Below the pieces are notes generated by a model. That model made no database searches, was not told the DNA's origin, and saw nothing but the letters and a program-made list of their open reading frames with translations. From the NCBI GenBank assembly GCA_023262335.1, contig JALRBE010000003.1, positions 16,735 through 44,651 of the forward strand: a DNA stretch of 27,917 nt. Reading direction: 5' to 3'. Positions 6,321 through 13,660 of the stretch are shown here, piece after piece (the stretch's first letter is position 1; each line of letters begins with the position of its first letter). The translations under genes and the position numbers were made by a program. This stretch comes from Candidatus Saccharimonadia bacterium. GTDB taxonomy: Bacteria; Patescibacteriota; Saccharimonadia; Saccharimonadales; Saccharimonadaceae.

Positions 6321-7001
6321 ATGTTGATCATCGGACATCGCGGTGCCGCGGGCCTTGCCGCGCAAAATACCCTTGCCGCGCTCCGGGCCGGTCTCGACGC
6401 CGGAGCGGACATACTCGAATTCGACGTCCGACTTACCTCCGACAATATCCCGGTATTAGCTCACGATCCGATTCTTTCGGGCAAATGGATCAGCCGGACG
6501 CCGTACGCCGAACTAAAAAAAGCGTCGCCGCTCCTCGCGACGCTCCAAGAGGCACTCGATGAGTTTTTTGGCCGCATACTGCTGAACATAGAACTGAAAA
6601 CCATCCATAGCAGCCGCGTCGTCTACCAAACGGTCGCTCAGTACGTCATACGCCCAGACGATTGGGACAACGTCATATTCTCGTCGTTCAAACCAAAAGC
6701 CTTGCATCGCCTCAACGAGCGCGACACGTCGCTCAATCTCGCGCTGCTTCATCACGCGAACCCGTTCTCCTTCATGCTTCATCATAAAAAGCTCCGCCTC
6801 AGCGCCGTCGGCTTTCATCGTCTGAACGCGAACCCCTTGGCGCTTGCCGTCGCGAAAGAGCTGGGCATTTTTACCTACGTCTACACGGTCGACCGCCCTT
6901 CGGCGGCAATCCGCTTCGCACGGAAGAACGTCGGTGCCGTAGTAACGAACTTCCCCGACAAAATCGGGGAAGCGCTGCGTAAAGAATCGTTCGAATCGTA
7001 A
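6321..7001 (+). CDS. Glycerophosphodiester phosphodiesterase family protein
   Basis: A 226-residue GDPD TIM-barrel, which typically cleaves glycerophosphodiesters from phospholipid headgroups into glycerol-3-phosphate and an alcohol. Seen: H6-R7-G8 in IIGHRGAAG, the NTLAAL helix (usually ENT, here QNT), EFDVRLT with the metal-binding E and D, LAHDP with the second histidine, and a third metal glutamate in NIELKT. There is no signal peptide, so it should act in the cytosol. ATG 6321 lies 6 bases after TATACT and starts exactly at the conserved barrel strand; an upstream in-frame ATG at 6279 precedes the promoter. In an organism expected to scavenge lipids, it could recycle host phospholipid headgroups (inference). 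It ends 5 bases from the convergent trxB-like gene. Confidence 0.87.
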   Translation: MLIIGHRGAAGLAAQNTLAALRAGLDAGADILEFDVRLTSDNIPVLAHDPILSGKWISRTPYAELKKASPLLATLQEALDEFFGRILLNIELKTIHSSRVVYQTVAQYVIRPDDWDNVIFSSFKPKALHRLNERDTSLNLALLHHANPFSFMLHHKKLRLSAVGFHRLNANPLALAVAKELGIFTYVYTVDRPSAAIRFARKNVGAVVTNFPDKIGEALRKESFES

Positions 7002-7006
7002 GCGTT

Positions 7007-7966
7007 CTAGCCGACGGCAGGCACGTTCTCGTTGTGCCGCATGCCGTCCAAATGCTCGCGGATCGCAAGTGCCGCGCTGGCACCTTCGCCGACCGCACTG
7101 GCGATTTGCATGGTCGCGCCGCTACGCACGTCGCCGCTTGCGAAAACGCCCGTCAGGTTCGTTTCAAGATGTTCGTCGGTCTTTACAAGGCCCTGCTCGT
7201 CCAACTCGACGCCGCTGTCCGCGAGGAACTGCGTGTTCGGCTTGAGACCGACGAAGATGAATACGCCGTCAGTCTGGAACGTGACGTCTTCGTCGCCCTT
7301 TTTCGCGTCCACGTGCGTCACCTTGCCGTCTTCGGCAACGATCGCCGTCGGAACGACACCCAAGTGCACCGTTATCTTGCCTTCGTCGATGAACTTCTGC
7401 AGGTCATGCTGCAACACGTCGCTCGCCTTGATGGTACTGCGAACAAGCAAATCGATATGCGTGGCAAAACGAGTCAGGAAAATCGCTTCCTGGACCGCCG
7501 AGTTGCCGCCGCCGACCACGACGAGCCGCTTTTCGCGGTAAAACGCGCCGTCGCAGGTCGCGCAGTAGTGAGCGCCCCGTCCGTACAGTTCCGCTTCGCC
7601 GGGTATGCCCAGTTTGTTATAGTCGCTTCCCGTGGCGATAAGCACCGTCTTGGCTTTTACTTCTTGGCCATCGATAATCAGCGTCTTGATACCGTCGTCG
7701 CCAAGTTTCAAGCTGGAAACTTCGCCGAACTCGATTTTCGCGCCGAATCGTTCGGCTTGTTTTTGCAACTGGCCAGCAAGCTTCATGCCTTCTATGCCCT
7801 CAGGAAATCCCGGGTAATTGTCGACCATGTCGGTGATCGCCGCAAGGCCGCCGATGACGCTTTTTTCGTACAGTGTCGTGTCGATGTCTTCGCGAGTAGT
7901 ATATACGGCCGCCGCCAGCGCGCTCGGACCGGTGCCGATCATAATCGTATCTTTGATGTCTGTCAT
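7007..7966 (-). CDS. trxB: Thioredoxin-reductase-like flavoprotein
   Basis: A 319-residue low-molecular-weight thioredoxin reductase fold. Order: FAD-binding GTGPSALAAA (11-20), the redox-active C135-A-T-C138 followed by DG, the pyridine-nucleotide GGGNSA motif (about 153-158), and the C-terminal FAD block GDVRSGATMQIASAVGEG. It should pass electrons from NAD(P)H to thioredoxin or a glutaredoxin-like partner. The usual HRRxxxRA sequence that binds the NADPH 2'-phosphate reads VRSTIKAS here, so cofactor preference may differ. The leader is about 19 bases with AGGA 4 bases before the ATG. Same strand as, and close behind, the FKBP gene. Confidence 0.9.
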   Translation of the reverse strand: MTDIKDTIMIGTGPSALAAAVYTTREDIDTTLYEKSVIGGLAAITDMVDNYPGFPEGIEGMKLAGQLQKQAERFGAKIEFGEVSSLKLGDDGIKTLIIDGQEVKAKTVLIATGSDYNKLGIPGEAELYGRGAHYCATCDGAFYREKRLVVVGGGNSAVQEAIFLTRFATHIDLLVRSTIKASDVLQHDLQKFIDEGKITVHLGVVPTAIVAEDGKVTHVDAKKGDEDVTFQTDGVFIFVGLKPNTQFLADSGVELDEQGLVKTDEHLETNLTGVFASGDVRSGATMQIASAVGEGASAALAIREHLDGMRHNENVPAVG

Positions 7967-7991
7967 AGTATCCTGTTCATTTACTATATAA

Positions 7992-7997
7992 AGTATA
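7992..7997 (-). promoter_or_regulatory. -10 box of the trxB-like gene
   Basis: TATACT on the minus strand, 25 bases before ATG 7966. It lies just after the FKBP stop, so the flavoprotein gene can be transcribed separately from the FKBP gene. Confidence 0.5.
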
Positions 7998-8003
7998 GCA
8001 TTA

Positions 8004-8633
8004 TTATTGCAGTCCAGAGAAGTCCGGAATCGGGATTTCTTCAGGCGACGCGATCGCGTATACGAGGAACTTGAGTGGTGTGTGCGGCGGTATGTCGTCG
8101 CCCTGGCCTTTGTCTCCGTACGCTTTGTCGGCCGGTATCGTTATGATACGCACGCCGCCGATTTTCATGCCCTTGACGCCTTCGGTCCATCCCTCGATCA
8201 AGCCGCTGCCTGAAATCGGAGATTTCAACTTCTCGCCGTCGATCGACTGGTCGAAGATTTTTCCTTCAGGATTCCACCCAATATAGTACGCGCTGTATTT
8301 CGTGCCGTCCTGAATCTCTTCGCCGTCACCGATTTTCAAATCTTCGGTCGTAACGCTCGTGACATCGGCTTTGTTGAACGGCGCTACTTTGTCTTTGTAG
8401 GCTACGAACACCGGGTAGTGCGTCTTCGAAAGCTCGTCCGCTTGCGCGCTTACCTTGTCTTGGTATTCCTGATATTTCTTGTTCAGCTCCTCTTGCTTCG
8501 ACGCCTGAGACGCTTGGTCGATTTTCGCGTTGTCGTTTGCCAGTATTACCACGAAGAACGAACCGATCGTACCGACGGCCATAACGACCGCGATAACCCA
8601 TATGCCGATTCTTTGGGCGTTAGATGTCGCCAT
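8004..8633 (-). CDS. Membrane-anchored FKBP-type peptidyl-prolyl isomerase
   Basis: A 209-residue protein with a short charged N-terminus, one membrane helix (about 9-32), a Gln/Glu/Lys-rich coiled-coil (about 35-70) and a C-terminal FKBP domain (about 95-205). FKBP hallmarks are the YIGWNPEGKIFDQS strand, the SGLIEGWTEGVKGMKIGGVR segment and IPADKAYGDKGQ. It should catalyse proline cis-trans isomerisation and help fold exported proteins on the outer face of the membrane. No lipobox is seen, so it is anchored by the helix. GAGGGAG lies 10 bases before the ATG. Confidence 0.9.
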   Translation of the reverse strand: MATSNAQRIGIWVIAVVMAVGTIGSFFVVILANDNAKIDQASQASKQEELNKKYQEYQDKVSAQADELSKTHYPVFVAYKDKVAPFNKADVTSVTTEDLKIGDGEEIQDGTKYSAYYIGWNPEGKIFDQSIDGEKLKSPISGSGLIEGWTEGVKGMKIGGVRIITIPADKAYGDKGQGDDIPPHTPLKFLVYAIASPEEIPIPDFSGLQ

Positions 8634-8668
8634 GAATAAAACACTCCCTCACTATTTTTGCTTCCACC

Positions 8669-8677
8669 ATTATACCA
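8669..8677 (-). promoter_or_regulatory. FKBP promoter, extended -10
   Basis: TGG-TATAAT on the minus strand (8677-8669) fits the extended -10 form TGnTATAAT, with a leader of about 30 bases. It sits between the ndh coding end and the FKBP start. Confidence 0.6.
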
Positions 8678-8680
8678 GAA

Positions 8681-9868
8681 CTATTTCGCAGGAGGCGTCG
8701 GAGTGAAGTAATCCGCTTCGTGTTCGCGGCGGGCACGCCATACGCCGAGCGCCCTGCCAATTGGCAACACGTCGCTGTACCCGACCAAATCGGCCGCATG
8801 GCGCAACAAACCGGCAGGCCATCCGCTCAGCCGCAGACCGCGCCATTCGAACACCGACCAATCCTCTCCGACCGGTACGACAACGGGCGGCATGACTGCC
8901 TTGTATTTTTTAAGCGGCTTGTTTGCTTGGCGATGATCAAAATTACGGCTAACGAAGAGCGCGTCGTGAAGCGCCGTTTGCGCAAGGCCGCTGAACGGCG
9001 TCGCCGCGTTATCGCCGATGATATAAATGCCATCCTTTGTGCGCAGGTATTCGTTCACGAGCACCTTGCCGTTCGGAGCGAACTCAAAGTGAGCTTCATT
9101 GGCCTTGAAAAACGGATTGTTGGCGACGCCGGACGTCCATATGATCGTATGCGTCTTGAGTGGCCGACCACTGACCGTCAATCCTTCGGCCGTTGCGGAT
9201 TCGACCTTCTTGCCAAGTTCCACGTGCACGCCAAGTTTCTCAAGCCGCTTCTTGACCTTCGCGCTGGACTTTTCGTGCATGCGCGGCAACAGGCGCGGAG
9301 ACGCCTCGATGAGGTTGATCGTTACTTGGCGCTCCGGCAACTTGTAATGCCTGCGCAGGCGTTTGATGTACGAACCGAGCGCGGACGCAAGCTCCACTCC
9401 GGTAGGACCGCCTCCGATGATCACGTAGTGCTTGTCCGAGTGGCGCCTTTCCTTGAGCTCCATGTACAAATGGTGCTTGAGTTTCTTTATTTCCGCTTCC
9501 GACTTGATACCGTAGGCGTAATGATCAAGGCCTTCGATGCCGAAGTACGTCGTTACTGCGCCGAGTGCCAATACCAAGTGCTCGTATTCATACGTGTTGC
9601 CGCTTGCCGCGATCAGCCGTTTCGATTTTGGCTCGACTTCGGTAATGCTGTCGATGACGACATCAACGTTCGGCTTGTCAGCGAAAATGACGCCGAGCGG
9701 CACCCATGATTGAAGATGGCTCTTACCCGTTGCCGTTCCGTACAGCGCCGGATAATACTGGAAGTCAGGCCGGTCGCTGATCAGTGTAATTCTGTTATGC
9801 TTGCTTTTGGACAATTCGAGCGCCGTTTTCGCGCCGCCAAAACCGCCTCCTACTATAGTGATTTTCAT
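8681..9868 (-). CDS. ndh: Type II NADH:quinone oxidoreductase (NDH-2)
   Basis: A 395-residue two-dinucleotide-fold flavoprotein. Seen: GGGFGG (FAD, residues about 8-13), IGGGPTGVELASALG (NADH), and a late FAD block IIGDNAATPFSGLAQTA that also lies at the quinone pocket in NDH-2. Such enzymes oxidise NADH and reduce membrane quinone without pumping protons. The amphipathic C-terminal region with WPAGLLRHAADL would provide membrane attachment. ATG 9868 fits the family start; TATGAT ends 9 bases before it. It directly follows cyoE on the same strand with a 29-base gap, so it both follows the oxidase operon and can be transcribed on its own. It is the natural electron donor side for the bo3 oxidase. 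Confidence 0.92.
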   Translation of the reverse strand: MKITIVGGGFGGAKTALELSKSKHNRITLISDRPDFQYYPALYGTATGKSHLQSWVPLGVIFADKPNVDVVIDSITEVEPKSKRLIAASGNTYEYEHLVLALGAVTTYFGIEGLDHYAYGIKSEAEIKKLKHHLYMELKERRHSDKHYVIIGGGPTGVELASALGSYIKRLRRHYKLPERQVTINLIEASPRLLPRMHEKSSAKVKKRLEKLGVHVELGKKVESATAEGLTVSGRPLKTHTIIWTSGVANNPFFKANEAHFEFAPNGKVLVNEYLRTKDGIYIIGDNAATPFSGLAQTALHDALFVSRNFDHRQANKPLKKYKAVMPPVVVPVGEDWSVFEWRGLRLSGWPAGLLRHAADLVGYSDVLPIGRALGVWRARREHEADYFTPTPPAK

Positions 9869-9877
9869 ATTGCTCTT

Positions 9878-9883
9878 ATCATA
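9878..9883 (-). promoter_or_regulatory. ndh -10 box
   Basis: TATGAT on the minus strand (5 of 6) in the 29-base cyoE-ndh gap, ending 9 bases before the ndh ATG. This predicts a leader of 2-3 bases at most. Confidence 0.45.
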
Positions 9884-9897
9884 AGCGGTATGCGTTG

Positions 9898-10764
9898 CTA
9901 TGGCAAGAGCGGGCCGACGGCGAGCATGACACATAGCAATAAGATCGCGATCATCGAGAACCGGAACATTTTACGTGCCCACGCCTCGTGGTCGCGCGTC
10001 GTGAGACCCTTGGCAGCAAGCGCGATCCAATACGCCCCCGACACCGCCATGACGACAAAATACGTCACGCCGACGTATCCGTACACGAACAGCAATACCG
10101 TACTGATCACGTACAGTATCGTGTACAGGAATATTTGAATGGCGGTAGAACGGACCCCTTTGACGACCGGCATGACCGGCACCTGCGCGGCGGCGTACTC
10201 CTTACGGCGATAAATCGCGATCGAGTAGAACTCAGGGAATTGCCAAAAGAAAACGATGAGGAATACGAGCGCCAAACCGACATCGGGCGTTCCGCTCACC
10301 GCCGCATACCCGCCGGCTATCGGCATCGCACCCGAAATGCTTCCGACGATCGTACCATGAATGGACCTACGCTTCGAGAGCGCGCCGTATAGCCAAACGT
10401 ACGTCACGAACCCGAAAGCGCCGATCGCCACCACGAGCGGGTTCGTCCAAAGCGCCAGCGTCGCGAATCCAGCCACGGCCAACACTATACCGTAAGCCAC
10501 CATGTTCGCTGGTGGTATGGCGCCGACTACGCTCGGACGTTTTTTCGTCCGCTCCATCACGCTGTCAATGTCGCGGTCCAAGTAATTGTTGATGACGCAC
10601 GCGGCAGCGATCACGAGCGTCATGCCGCCAATGGCAGCAGCGAACAACAGCCAATCAAACGTACCGGCCGCCGCTAGCAAAAACCCAGCGGCACCAGTCA
10701 GGACGTTGCCGTAGAGCACGCCTGGTTTCGTCAGTTGATAGTACGCGCGCAGCTTGTCTCGCAC
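9898..10764 (-). CDS. cyoE: Heme O synthase (protoheme IX farnesyltransferase)
   Basis: A 288-residue UbiA-family prenyltransferase with about 8-9 membrane helices. It adds a farnesyl chain to protoheme to give heme O, the cofactor of the bo3 active site. The allylic-diphosphate motif is present as N59-N60-Y-L-D63-R-D65-I-D67, followed by RTKKRP. The second motif region reads WQFPEFYSIAIYRRKEY, where the E. coli enzyme has WQMPHFYAIAIFRFKDY; the strongly conserved His is E178 here. GTG at 10764 is the start, 3 bases after the cyoD stop. Last of the cyo genes. The protoheme itself has no visible source in this window. Confidence 0.92.
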   Translation of the reverse strand: MRDKLRAYYQLTKPGVLYGNVLTGAAGFLLAAAGTFDWLLFAAAIGGMTLVIAAACVINNYLDRDIDSVMERTKKRPSVVGAIPPANMVAYGIVLAVAGFATLALWTNPLVVAIGAFGFVTYVWLYGALSKRRSIHGTIVGSISGAMPIAGGYAAVSGTPDVGLALVFLIVFFWQFPEFYSIAIYRRKEYAAAQVPVMPVVKGVRSTAIQIFLYTILYVISTVLLFVYGYVGVTYFVVMAVSGAYWIALAAKGLTTRDHEAWARKMFRFSMIAILLLCVMLAVGPLLP

Positions 10765-10767
10765 TGC

Positions 10768-11112
10768 CTAGAAGCCTTTGTCGCGCTGCGTGTTCATGTA
10801 ATCGGTTTTTTGCTGCGGCGACATTTCCATCATGTTGTAATTGAGATTGTCCATGATCCAAATGCTCCCGACGACGATAATCAGCAAGATGCCCGTCATG
10901 AACGAGAACGACGCAAGCTTGTACCGCGGCCTCAGCTCATCGCCAAGATGCAAGAAGTACGCCAGCTGCACGATCATTTGCACGAGCGCCAGAACACCCA
11001 GTGTCCATATGAGTGCGCCTCCCGACAACAAATCGTTCTCGACCAAGAAGAAAGCAGTTAGTGTCAACAACAACGACAATACGAACCCGACGATGTATTT
11101 CGTCAGCGTCAT
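10768..11112 (-). CDS. cyoD: Cytochrome bo3 quinol oxidase subunit IV
   Basis: A 114-residue protein with three membrane helices, the size and topology of CyoD. Seen: LTKYIVGFVLSLLLTLTAFF, the second helix ending LAYFLHLG, and the third helix followed by MDNLNYNMM, all typical of the family. It helps assemble the CuB site and stabilise subunit I in E. coli. The ATG at 11112 overlaps the cyoC stop in ATGA form, implying translational coupling. The C-terminal tail (PQQKTDYMNTQRDKGF) is longer than in E. coli. Confidence 0.92.
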   Translation of the reverse strand: MTLTKYIVGFVLSLLLTLTAFFLVENDLLSGGALIWTLGVLALVQMIVQLAYFLHLGDELRPRYKLASFSFMTGILLIIVVGSIWIMDNLNYNMMEMSPQQKTDYMNTQRDKGF

Positions 11113-11696
11113 GACGCGACCCCCAGCAGGTATACGACCGTGAAAATGAAGATCCACACGAGATCAAGGAAGTGCCAGAACAAGCCGAAAATTGTCAGCT
11201 GCCGCGTGACTTTCGGGGTCAGACCTCTGCGCACTACTACCACGAGCATGACCACGAGCCACAGCAAGCCGAAGAGAATGTGTAGCCCGTGCGTCCCGAC
11301 GAGCGTGAAGAACGCCGACAAGAACGCGCTTTGCTGCCAGCTATGACCCTCCGCGACGAACTTGGCGAACTCGCCGATTTCGATCGCAAGGAACGCGACG
11401 CCGAGCGCGTATGTCAGCGCCATCGCGACGATCACTTGGCGCCGGTTCTTCGCCTGCAAACCGAGTAGCATCAGCCCGCATGTGAAACTGCTTACGAGCA
11501 GTATGATCGTTTCCGTCAGTGCCAATGGCAGCTCGAAGATATCTGCCGCGCCGGGACCGCCCGCGGTCGCCGTACGAAGTACCGCGTACGTTGCGAACAG
11601 ACTCGCGAACAAAAGGCAGTCGGTCATCAGATAAACCCAGAACCCTATGGTCGTCCTGTAAAGTCGCGCTTTTTGCGCTTCGATCAGCTCACTCAT
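11109..11696 (-). CDS. cyoC: Cytochrome bo3 quinol oxidase subunit III
   Basis: A 195-residue heme-copper oxidase subunit III of the short, five-helix CyoC type. Typical elements: GFWVYLMTDCLLFASLFATY in the first helix, GTHGLHILFGLLWL in the fourth and FGLFWHFLDLVWIFIF in the fifth. It supports stability of subunit I. The start is ATG 11696, which overlaps the cyoB stop as ATGA; the in-frame upstream start at 12041 lies inside cyoB and would add non-homologous sequence. It overlaps cyoD the same way. Confidence 0.95.
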   Translation of the reverse strand: MSELIEAQKARLYRTTIGFWVYLMTDCLLFASLFATYAVLRTATAGGPGAADIFELPLALTETIILLVSSFTCGLMLLGLQAKNRRQVIVAMALTYALGVAFLAIEIGEFAKFVAEGHSWQQSAFLSAFFTLVGTHGLHILFGLLWLVVMLVVVVRRGLTPKVTRQLTIFGLFWHFLDLVWIFIFTVVYLLGVAS

Positions 11697-13657
11697 GCGC
11701 CCGCCCCTCGCAACCGTTTTTCGGTCGCCGCGACTTCCGCCGCCGTGATTATCATCTCGGTATCCTCGTCTTCGCGAAGCGTCGACGCGATCACGATGCC
11801 GACAAGCACGAGCAGTGCCAGTAGCGCGAGCCACCATATGTGCCATATGACCGCGAACCCGATGACGAAGGCAGCCGCGCCCACGTACGCGCCGGTGCCG
11901 GTATTTTTCGGTAGCGCTATGTCCGTGAACTTCGTGGAGGCCTTGGTTTTGCTCTGCTTGGCAGCCCAGAACGCGTCTCTGTCCTGTACCGCGTCGAGAT
12001 GCGCGAAGTTGTACTCGGCCACCGGCGTCGACGTCGCCCATTCAAGCGTCCTGCCATCCCATGGGTCCGACCCTACGGCAAGCTCTTTGCGCTTCCATAT
12101 GCTGTATGCCACTTGCACCACTTGGAAGAACACGCCAAGCAGAATCAGCATGACGCCTAACCCTGCGACGATGAACAGCCCTTGCCATCCAAGGCTTGGA
12201 TCGTACGAATCAAGCCGGCGTACCGCACCCATGAACCCGAGTATGTAGAGCGGAATGAAGGCAAACCAGAAACCGAACAGCCAGCACCAGAACGCTGCCT
12301 TGCCCAAGCCTTCGTGCAGCCGAAAGCCGGCGAACTTCGGCCACCAGTACGTAATACCCGCGAACACGCCGAACAGCACGCCGCCGATGATCATGTTATG
12401 GAAATGCGCCACGAGGAACAGGCTGTTGTGCATCTGATAATCTATGCCAGGCACGGCCATGAGTACCCCGGTCACGCCGCCGATCGTGAACGTCACGGCG
12501 AAGCCCATGAACCATAGCATCGGGGTCTTAAAACTCACTTTGCCTTTGTACATGGTAAATATCCAGTTGAACACCTTCACTCCAGTTGGTATCGCGATGA
12601 TCATGGTCATGATGCCAAAGAACGCGTTCACGTTCGCGCCGGCACCCATGGTAAAGAAGTGGTGTAGCCACACGGTGAATGACAATACCGTGATTGCCAA
12701 GATAGCCCAGACCATGCTTTTGTAGCCGAACAATTTCTTCCTGCTGTACGTGGCAACGATTTCCGAAAATATGCCGAAGGCCGGCAGAATGAGAATATAG
12801 ACCTCCGGATGCCCCCATGCCCATATAAGGTTCACGTACATCATCGGGTTGCCACCAAGATCGCTCGTAAAGAAATGCATGCCAAGCGTACGGTCAAGCG
12901 ACAGCATGGCAAGCGTCGCGGTCAAAATAGGGAACGCGAACGCCACGAGCAGCATGCTGCCGAGCACCGACCAAACGAAAATCGGCATCTTCATCAGCGT
13001 CATGCCTTTGCGACGCATGGTAAAAATCGTCACCAGGAAGTTCACGCCCGAGAGCAAGCTGCCAACACCGGCTATCTGCAGGCTCCATATCCAGTAGTCT
13101 ATGCCCGTTCCCGGACTGTATTCCAAGCCCGAAAGTGGCGGGTATGCCAACCAGCCGGCCGCCGAAAACTCGCCGAGAGCCAAGCTGACGTTGATCAGTA
13201 CCATGCCCGCGACGAACAGCCAAAAACTGATGGAATTAAGCAGCGGGAACGCGACGTCACGCGCCCCGATTTGCAGCGGCAATATAAGGTTTATCAATCC
13301 GAATATCACGCCCATGGCGACGAAGAATATCATGATGGTGCCGTGCGCCGAGAATACCTGCTGGAACAAGTCTGGCGAAATAGGACTGCTCGCGCTCGTG
13401 GCGAATATCGCCTGCTGCGCACGGAGCATGGCCGCGTCCGCAAGCCCGCGCAGCAGCATGATGACTGCCACGGCAATGTACATGATGCCGATTTTCTTCG
13501 GATCGAGCGACGTCAGCCAGTTACGCCACAGCCAGCCCCACTTTTTGAAGTAGGTCATCGCCGCGACCACACCAAGTACGGCCAAACCACCACCAACGAC
13601 GCCACCGATCGTCACGGGATCATGAGGAAGCGCGTCAAACCCAAGTCTGCCGAACAT
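11693..13657 (-). CDS. cyoB: Cytochrome bo3 quinol oxidase subunit I
   Basis: A 654-residue catalytic subunit, close in length and sequence to E. coli CyoB (663), with about 15 membrane helices. It reduces O2 to water using quinol and pumps protons. Seen: low-spin heme ligands H105 and H420; high-spin heme ligand H418; CuB ligands H283, H332 and H333; the H283-Y287 cross-link pair in WGHPEVY; K361 of the K-channel; and D134 at the D-channel mouth. This marks an A-type oxidase. Of the quinol-site residues of E. coli (R71, D75, H98, Q101), R70, D74 and Q100 are kept but the histidine is L97. It lies 3 bases after cyoA and overlaps cyoC by 4. Confidence 0.97.
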   Translation of the reverse strand: MFGRLGFDALPHDPVTIGGVVGGGLAVLGVVAAMTYFKKWGWLWRNWLTSLDPKKIGIMYIAVAVIMLLRGLADAAMLRAQQAIFATSASSPISPDLFQQVFSAHGTIMIFFVAMGVIFGLINLILPLQIGARDVAFPLLNSISFWLFVAGMVLINVSLALGEFSAAGWLAYPPLSGLEYSPGTGIDYWIWSLQIAGVGSLLSGVNFLVTIFTMRRKGMTLMKMPIFVWSVLGSMLLVAFAFPILTATLAMLSLDRTLGMHFFTSDLGGNPMMYVNLIWAWGHPEVYILILPAFGIFSEIVATYSRKKLFGYKSMVWAILAITVLSFTVWLHHFFTMGAGANVNAFFGIMTMIIAIPTGVKVFNWIFTMYKGKVSFKTPMLWFMGFAVTFTIGGVTGVLMAVPGIDYQMHNSLFLVAHFHNMIIGGVLFGVFAGITYWWPKFAGFRLHEGLGKAAFWCWLFGFWFAFIPLYILGFMGAVRRLDSYDPSLGWQGLFIVAGLGVMLILLGVFFQVVQVAYSIWKRKELAVGSDPWDGRTLEWATSTPVAEYNFAHLDAVQDRDAFWAAKQSKTKASTKFTDIALPKNTGTGAYVGAAAFVIGFAVIWHIWWLALLALLVLVGIVIASTLREDEDTEMIITAAEVAATEKRLRGAGA

Positions 13658-13660
13658 CGT

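Noticed and set aside
7034..8074. 346-codon plus-strand frame opposite the trxB-like gene
   Set aside because: It is the antisense shadow of a gene with full flavoprotein motifs.
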